Positions 59,848 through 64,000 of a stretch of 64,000 bases of DNA are shown here, one piece after another. Every line of letters starts with the position of its first letter. Position 1 is the stretch's first letter. The notes under the pieces were generated by a model that saw only the letters and a list, made by a program, of their open reading frames with translations, was not told where the DNA came from and ran no database searches. Both the position numbers and the translations under genes were made by a program. The stretch lies in contig JACJXO010000003.1 of the NCBI GenBank assembly GCA_020636645.1, forward strand, positions 372,001 to 436,000, in the 5' to 3' direction. This DNA is from Chitinophagales bacterium. Lineage in GTDB: Bacteria; Bacteroidota; Bacteroidia; Chitinophagales; BACL12.

Positions 59848-61209
59848 TTGAACGTACAGATCGACAACCTCGGACCGCGACATGAGCGGGTAAGCATTCA
59901 GATCAGCCCTGCAGACTATGCCGATGCCTTTAAAAAATCACTGAAAGACCTTTCTAAAAAAGTACAGATCAAAGGGTTCCGCCCGGGTCATGTACCTATG
60001 GGAATGGTCAAAAAGATGTATGGTGATCAGGCCCTGGCCGATGAACTCAACAAGCTGGTCAACAAGAGCATTGACGAGCACCTGAAAGATAACAATGAAA
60101 GACTGCTGGGCGATCCGTTGCCATCTGCCGAAGACCGTGTAGAGATAGACCACACCAAAGAGCAGGAATACACTTTTGTCTATGAGATAGGCCTGCAACC
60201 ATCCTTCGAACTGGGTATCAGCAGTGCTGATCATTTCACCTGGTATCGCATTCCGGCATCATCGGCAGAAGTGGAGCAGGAGATCGAACGTTTACAGAAA
60301 AAGTACGGAAACAGAGATGAAGTGGAAGAAGCTGCAGACGGAGATGTGGTCTATGTGCACCTGCAGGAGCTGAACGAAGACGGAAGTGCCAGAGAAGAAG
60401 GCCTGCACGTTCACAGCTTTTTCAACTTCGAAATGCTGACCGATACAGGAAAAGAACTGTTCGGCACCATTGCCAAAGGCGGGGCTTACAATATCGCAGA
60501 CATCTTCTCCGTCTTTAAAGGAGAGCGTGCGCAGATAGCCCGCAATGTATTGCAGATGCAGGAACCGTCAGAAGAGATCGTGGAAGCCATTCAGCCTGGC
60601 TTTGAATGTAAGGTAGATCGTATCGTGCGACTGATTCCGGCCGAACTGAATGAAGCTTTCTTCCAGTCTGTATCTGCAGAATATGGCGAAGTAACCGACG
60701 AATCTGCCCTGCGTGAACGCATCAGCGGTTTCATAGAGCAGTATAATGACAATATGACCAGGGTACAATTAGACAATACCTTGTATAAGTACCTGATCGA
60801 ACAGACCTCGATAGACCTGCCTGATCAATTTCTGGAAAAATGGTTCATCAACAGCCGTGCTGCCGATGGTGAAGACGAAGAGACCTTCTCACAATTTATG
60901 CGCAGGCTGAAAGAATCACTGATCTTCCGCAAAGTACAGCAGGAGCATCAGCTGGAGGCCACCCAGGATGAAATCATCCAGGCCGCTGTGCAGCATGTGC
61001 GCAACAGCTACGGACAGCTGGGTGAAGATTTTGTGCGTTATATTGTGGAAAGTCAGCTGAAAGAGCGTTCATTTGTAGAAAGCATGCACGACCGGGTCAT
61101 GCAGGAAAAGTTCCTGGATGTGATCCGCAGCATGATCAGCATTGACGATCAGGCAACCACTTTGGAAGAATATCAATCCTTACAAAAAGAAACTGCATAT
61201 GCCGAATAA
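59848..61209 (+). CDS. tig: Trigger factor, ribosome-associated chaperone
   Basis: 453 residues. The N-terminal ribosome-binding domain contains the signature IKGFRPGHVPMGMVKKMYG. The middle domain (about 160-240) is the degenerate PPIase (FKBP) region, and the C-terminal arm is helical (FLEKWFINSRA, VRNSYGQLGEDFVRYIVESQ). No ATG precedes the conserved start NVQIDN; the TTG at 59848 fits. Any longer start would lie inside tRNA-Leu. Its end overlaps clpP by 11 bases, linking chaperone and protease. Confidence 0.92.
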   Translation: MNVQIDNLGPRHERVSIQISPADYADAFKKSLKDLSKKVQIKGFRPGHVPMGMVKKMYGDQALADELNKLVNKSIDEHLKDNNERLLGDPLPSAEDRVEIDHTKEQEYTFVYEIGLQPSFELGISSADHFTWYRIPASSAEVEQEIERLQKKYGNRDEVEEAADGDVVYVHLQELNEDGSAREEGLHVHSFFNFEMLTDTGKELFGTIAKGGAYNIADIFSVFKGERAQIARNVLQMQEPSEEIVEAIQPGFECKVDRIVRLIPAELNEAFFQSVSAEYGEVTDESALRERISGFIEQYNDNMTRVQLDNTLYKYLIEQTSIDLPDQFLEKWFINSRAADGEDEETFSQFMRRLKESLIFRKVQQEHQLEATQDEIIQAAVQHVRNSYGQLGEDFVRYIVESQLKERSFVESMHDRVMQEKFLDVIRSMISIDDQATTLEEYQSLQKETAYAE

Positions 61210-61891
61210 CGAATTCAAGAAGTTTGCTACCCGCCACATGGGTATCCCCACCACTACGCTGGAGAGTTACATGCAGAGTACCAGCCAGTTTGTGACCAAT
61301 TTCACGCCCTATATCATTGAAGAAAGGCAGCTGAACGCCCAGGCTTTGGACGTCTTCTCCCGCCTGATGATGGACCGCATCATCTTCCTCGGAACACCCA
61401 TTGATGACTATGTGGCCAACGTGATCCAGGCCCAGCTTTTATTCCTGGACTCAGTGGACTCCAAGCGTGATGTACAGATCTACATCAACAGCCCGGGCGG
61501 TATTGTTTATTCAGGTCTGGCCATCTATGACACCATGCAGTATATCAACCCTGATGTGGCCACCATCTGTACCGGTATTGCCGCCTCTATGGCTGCTGTG
61601 CTGCTCTGTGCCGGGCACGCAGGAAAACGCTCTGCCCTGACCCATAGCCGTGTCATGATCCACCAGCCGCTTGGTGGCATGCAAGGACAAGCAAGTGACA
61701 TGGAAATTGCACTGAAGGAAACTTTGAAATTAAAAGCCGAACTTTATAATATTATCAGCCAACACTCCGGTCAGGGTTTCAACAAGGTTGAAGAAGATTC
61801 TGACCGTGATTACTGGATGACCGCAGCCGAAGCCAAAGACTATGGCATGGTGGATGAGGTGCTGTCCCGTAATCCGCGAAAAACTGCATAA
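61199..61891 (+). CDS. clpP: ClpP, ATP-dependent Clp protease proteolytic subunit
   Basis: 230 residues starting [16 protein letters not shown]. The catalytic Ser is in [17 protein letters not shown], His in [16 protein letters not shown] and the Asp in the following helical region; [19 protein letters not shown] is the oxyanion-loop motif. It forms the 14-mer chamber served by ClpX. The start overlaps tig by 11 bases, and the stop overlaps the clpX start by one base (TAATG), so the three are one operon. Confidence 0.97.
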   Translation: MPNNEFKKFATRHMGIPTTTLESYMQSTSQFVTNFTPYIIEERQLNAQALDVFSRLMMDRIIFLGTPIDDYVANVIQAQLLFLDSVDSKRDVQIYINSPGGIVYSGLAIYDTMQYINPDVATICTGIAASMAAVLLCAGHAGKRSALTHSRVMIHQPLGGMQGQASDMEIALKETLKLKAELYNIISQHSGQGFNKVEEDSDRDYWMTAAEAKDYGMVDEVLSRNPRKTA

Positions 61892-63126
61892 TGAAAAAGA
61901 ACGACGACCAGCACTGTTCCTTCTGTGGCCGCCCGAAAACCGAGGTGAATATTCTCATCGCCGGTCAGGAAGGACATATCTGCGAGAATTGTGTGGGTCA
62001 GGCCCAGCAGCTCATAGAAGAAGAGATGCAGCATACCGGCAAGCGCTATAAGTTCGGTATGAATGCCATCATGAAGCCGAAGGCCATCAAGCAGTTCCTG
62101 GATCAGTATGTGATAGGTCAGGAAGAAGCCAAGAAGATCCTGTCGGTCGCCGTGTACAATCATTACAAGCGTCTCAACCAGCCCAAGATCGAGGAGGTCG
62201 AGATCGAAAAGTCCAATATCGTTCTGGTGGGTGAGACCGGTACCGGCAAGACCCTGCTGGCTCGTTCCATTGCCCGTTGTCTGAATGTTCCTTTCACCAT
62301 TGTGGACGCCACCGTATTTACGGAGGCCGGATATGTAGGTGAGGACGTGGAGAGTATTCTCTCCCGTCTCCTTCAGGTCTGCAACTATGATGTGGCTGCA
62401 GCCGAAAGAGGTATCGTCTATATCGATGAGATCGATAAGATCAGCCGGAAGACCGATAACCCATCTATCACCCGCGATGTGTCCGGTGAAGGTGTGCAGC
62501 AGGCCCTGCTGAAGATGCTGGAGGGCACCGAAGTGTACGTACCACCACAGGGTGGCCGCAAACACCCGGAACAGAAAATGGTCAAGATCAATACCCAGAA
62601 CATTCTCTTCATTTGTGGAGGAGCGTTCGACGGTATCCAGAAGATCATCGCCCGCCGTACCTCCACCCAGCTGATCGGATTCAAAAAGGAAGAAGAAGCT
62701 GTGGTTGACAAGGAGAACCTGCTCCAGTATGTCAATCCGCAGGACCTCAAGCAATTCGGACTCATTCCTGAACTGATCGGTCGTCTGCCCGTGCTTACTC
62801 ACCTGGATCCGCTGGATGCAGAAACACTCCGTGCCATCCTGTCTGAACCCAAGAACGCCCTGATCAAGCAATACAAACAGCTCTTCCAGATTGAAGGCAT
62901 CAGGCTGGAGATCGATGATGAAGTGCTGGATTTCATTGTTGACAAGGCCATGGAATTCAAGCTGGGTGCCAGAGGTTTGCGATCCATTTGTGAAGCCCTG
63001 CTTACTGATGCCATGTTCGATATGCCTTCAGCAGAGAACAAGGATGTGGAATTCCGGGTGGACCTGGAGTATGCCGAAAGCAAGCTCAACCAGAGCCGTA
63101 TCAACAAGCTGAAAGTGGCCATCTGA
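61891..63126 (+). CDS. clpX: ClpX, ATP-binding unfoldase subunit of Clp protease
   Basis: 411 residues. The N-terminal zinc-binding domain has HCSFCGRP and ICENC (Cys9, Cys12, Cys31, Cys34). The AAA+ domain has Walker A GETGTGKT, Walker [11 protein letters not shown] and [18 protein letters not shown]. The ClpP-binding IGF-type loop is in [10 protein letters not shown], and [12 protein letters not shown] precedes the C-terminal small domain. It unfolds tagged proteins and feeds them to ClpP. The start overlaps clpP by one base. Confidence 0.98.
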   Translation: MKKNDDQHCSFCGRPKTEVNILIAGQEGHICENCVGQAQQLIEEEMQHTGKRYKFGMNAIMKPKAIKQFLDQYVIGQEEAKKILSVAVYNHYKRLNQPKIEEVEIEKSNIVLVGETGTGKTLLARSIARCLNVPFTIVDATVFTEAGYVGEDVESILSRLLQVCNYDVAAAERGIVYIDEIDKISRKTDNPSITRDVSGEGVQQALLKMLEGTEVYVPPQGGRKHPEQKMVKINTQNILFICGGAFDGIQKIIARRTSTQLIGFKKEEEAVVDKENLLQYVNPQDLKQFGLIPELIGRLPVLTHLDPLDAETLRAILSEPKNALIKQYKQLFQIEGIRLEIDDEVLDFIVDKAMEFKLGARGLRSICEALLTDAMFDMPSAENKDVEFRVDLEYAESKLNQSRINKLKVAI

Positions 63127-63129
63127 GCC

Positions 63130-63612
63130 ATGTTCAGCAGCTGCGTTCCCTCTCCTGCCGGTTATTTTGTGGCTGAATCTGACGGCAAAAGCCTCTCCCG
63201 TTGCTATTTTTCTGATACTGCACCTGTCGGTGTATCCGATCCTTTTACCGAACAGGCCGCCCACTGGTTCAGGTTGTACCTGACCGACCCCGGCACCCCA
63301 CTACCTCATTTCGAGCTGCCAGCTGCTTCAGATTTTTCAAAGTTGGTCTGGCGGGCATTGCTGCGTATTCCGCCGGGCGGTTCCACCACTTATCTGTCGC
63401 TGGCCAGACAACTTGGCGGTAACCAATACAGCCGGGCAGTGGGCGCTGCGGTGGGGGCCAACCCGCTGCTGGTGCTCATTCCCTGCCACCGGGTGATCGG
63501 AAGTGATGGCAGCCTGACGGGTTATGCAGGCGGAATACACCGTAAAGAGTGGCTCCTGGCTCATGAAGGGCTGATTTCCGGGGTACAGCCTTCCCTTTTT
63601 CCCGGATCCTGA
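63130..63612 (+). CDS. ogt: Methylated-DNA-protein-cysteine methyltransferase (MGMT/Ogt family)
   Basis: 160 residues. A poorly conserved N-terminal ribonuclease-like domain (about 1-75) is followed by the DNA-binding domain with IPPGGSTTYLSLARQLGG, the acceptor Cys in VLIPCHRVIG and LTGYAGGIHRKEWLLAHEG. It removes O6-alkyl groups from guanine by a suicide transfer to Cys. It starts three bases after the clpX stop, so it may ride on the same transcript. Confidence 0.93.
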   Translation: MFSSCVPSPAGYFVAESDGKSLSRCYFSDTAPVGVSDPFTEQAAHWFRLYLTDPGTPLPHFELPAASDFSKLVWRALLRIPPGGSTTYLSLARQLGGNQYSRAVGAAVGANPLLVLIPCHRVIGSDGSLTGYAGGIHRKEWLLAHEGLISGVQPSLFPGS

Positions 63613-63643
63613 ACCTGTGGATAACCCTACCACCAAATTCGGC

Positions 63644-63651
63644 TAATTTTA
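63644..63651 (+). promoter_or_regulatory. -7 promoter element for the RlpA-like gene, leaderless spacing
   Basis: TAATTTTA, then ATGA, then the ATG at 63656. Confidence 0.5.
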
Positions 63652-63655
63652 ATGA

Positions 63656-64000
63656 ATGCAAATCCTTGTCAAAGGAAGCTGCCTGCTCCTGCTGAGTTGC
63701 CTCTGCTCTTTGTCTGATGCCCAGTCTGCGTATGTGGAAGAGGGAACGGCCAGTTACTACCACGACAAGTTCGTTGGCAGGAAGACCGCCAGTGGCGAGA
63801 TCTTTACCCAGGACAAGATGACCGCTGCCCATAAGAGCCTGCCACTGGGCACCTGGGTAATGGTCACCAACAAGGCCAACGATTCTGTGGTGATACTGCG
63901 CATCAACGACCGGATGCCGCAATGGAACAAACGGTCCATTGACCTGACCTATTCTGCGGCTGAACGACTTGGGTATATCCGGGCAGGTCTGGCCAAAGTA
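63656..64000 (+). CDS. RlpA-like double-psi beta-barrel protein, 5' part only
   Basis: The window ends after 115 residues. The signal peptide MQILVKGSCLLLLSCLCSLS leads to GTASYYHDKFVGRKTASGEIF, then MTAAHKSLPLGTWVMVTNKAND and VVILRINDRMPQWNKRSIDLTYSAA, the DPBB motif of RlpA. RlpA-type proteins bind or cut denuded peptidoglycan glycans at the septum. The C-terminal SPOR domain, if present, lies beyond the window. An earlier ATG at 63652 is out of frame. Confidence 0.85.
   Translation, partial: MQILVKGSCLLLLSCLCSLSDAQSAYVEEGTASYYHDKFVGRKTASGEIFTQDKMTAAHKSLPLGTWVMVTNKANDSVVILRINDRMPQWNKRSIDLTYSAAERLGYIRAGLAKV

Noticed and set aside
61840..62871. A 343-residue open frame on the minus strand over clpX
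   Set aside because: It is the antisense image of a highly conserved gene, with low-complexity composition and no recognisable motif. ClpX on the plus strand explains the region fully.
1..64000. CRISPR array, insertion sequence, prophage or integration site
   Set aside because: No regularly spaced repeats, transposase or integrase motifs, or terminal repeats were seen. The tRNA-Leu is followed directly by tig, with no sign of insertion.

Overview
The window is an ordinary-looking, gene-dense chromosomal segment of a Bacteroidota bacterium. The evidence is direct: most transcription units are preceded by the phylum-specific -7 element TAnnTTTG (or TAnnTTTA), Shine-Dalgarno sequences are largely absent, and the gene content is typical. 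It includes PorX, a PorU2/PorV2-like pair, proteins with type IX secretion (T9SS) C-terminal sorting domains, DUF4294, DUF4956, DUF2490, a Bacteroidota-type LptE and KFGKT-type TyrRS. The T9SS genes point to a free-living, non-Bacteroides lineage (Flavobacteriia/Saprospiria/Cytophagia-like). Genus cannot be assigned from the sequence alone. I see no insertion sequence, prophage, CRISPR array or rRNA. One tRNA gene (Leu, anticodon UAG) is present.

Layout. 1-6.1 kb: an HD phosphohydrolase (cut by the window edge) diverges from porX, tsaE-ald, a CapA-like protein and a DUF4294 protein. 6.2-10.6 kb (minus): the operon miaB - sigma-54 activator - lptE - repeat-type protein - secG. 10.6-17.5 kb: a membrane glycosyltransferase-like protein, signal peptidase I, an HMA-domain lipoprotein, a CDF metal exporter, then rlmH - rhomboid - threonine aldolase. 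17.6-23.0 kb: envelope genes YceI - outer-membrane barrel - YceI-like, then lipoprotein - VTC polyphosphate polymerase-like - DUF4956 - DUF2490 - small secreted protein. 23.0-28.3 kb: a lipoprotein, a LuxE-like acyl-protein synthetase, pgi, an N-acetylglucosamine-kinase-like protein and a CNNM/CorC-type protein. 28.5-34.6 kb: an M43 metalloprotease with a T9SS tail, MmcQ/YjbR, an RluA pseudouridine synthase, a barrel protein, a second T9SS cargo protein and a methyltransferase.

34.6-45.7 kb: an active/inactive M16 protease pair, an acyl-CoA thioesterase divergent from a DODA-type dioxygenase, and sucC. Then come a NifS/SufS-like PLP enzyme and a fused cysteine-dioxygenase-like cupin plus methyltransferase, followed by an EamA transporter and an S41 C-terminal processing protease. 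45.7-52.5 kb (minus): an AcpH-like protein, porV2 and a very large C25-family PorU2-like protein. 52.6-59.6 kb: tyrS, convergent with the minus-strand operon spoT - fur - STAS - purA - pabB. 59.7-64 kb: tRNA-Leu, then the proteostasis run tig - clpP - clpX, an MGMT-family protein and a partial RlpA-like protein.

Two things stand out. First, ten transcription units have a -7 octamer ending exactly four nucleotides before the start codon, which puts the expected +1 on the start codon. This suggests leaderless mRNAs as a regular expression mode. Second, the PLP enzyme next to the thiol-dioxygenase-like/methyltransferase fusion (40.1-43.0 kb) looks like an uncharacterised sulfur (or selenium) metabolic module and is the best candidate for an undescribed system.
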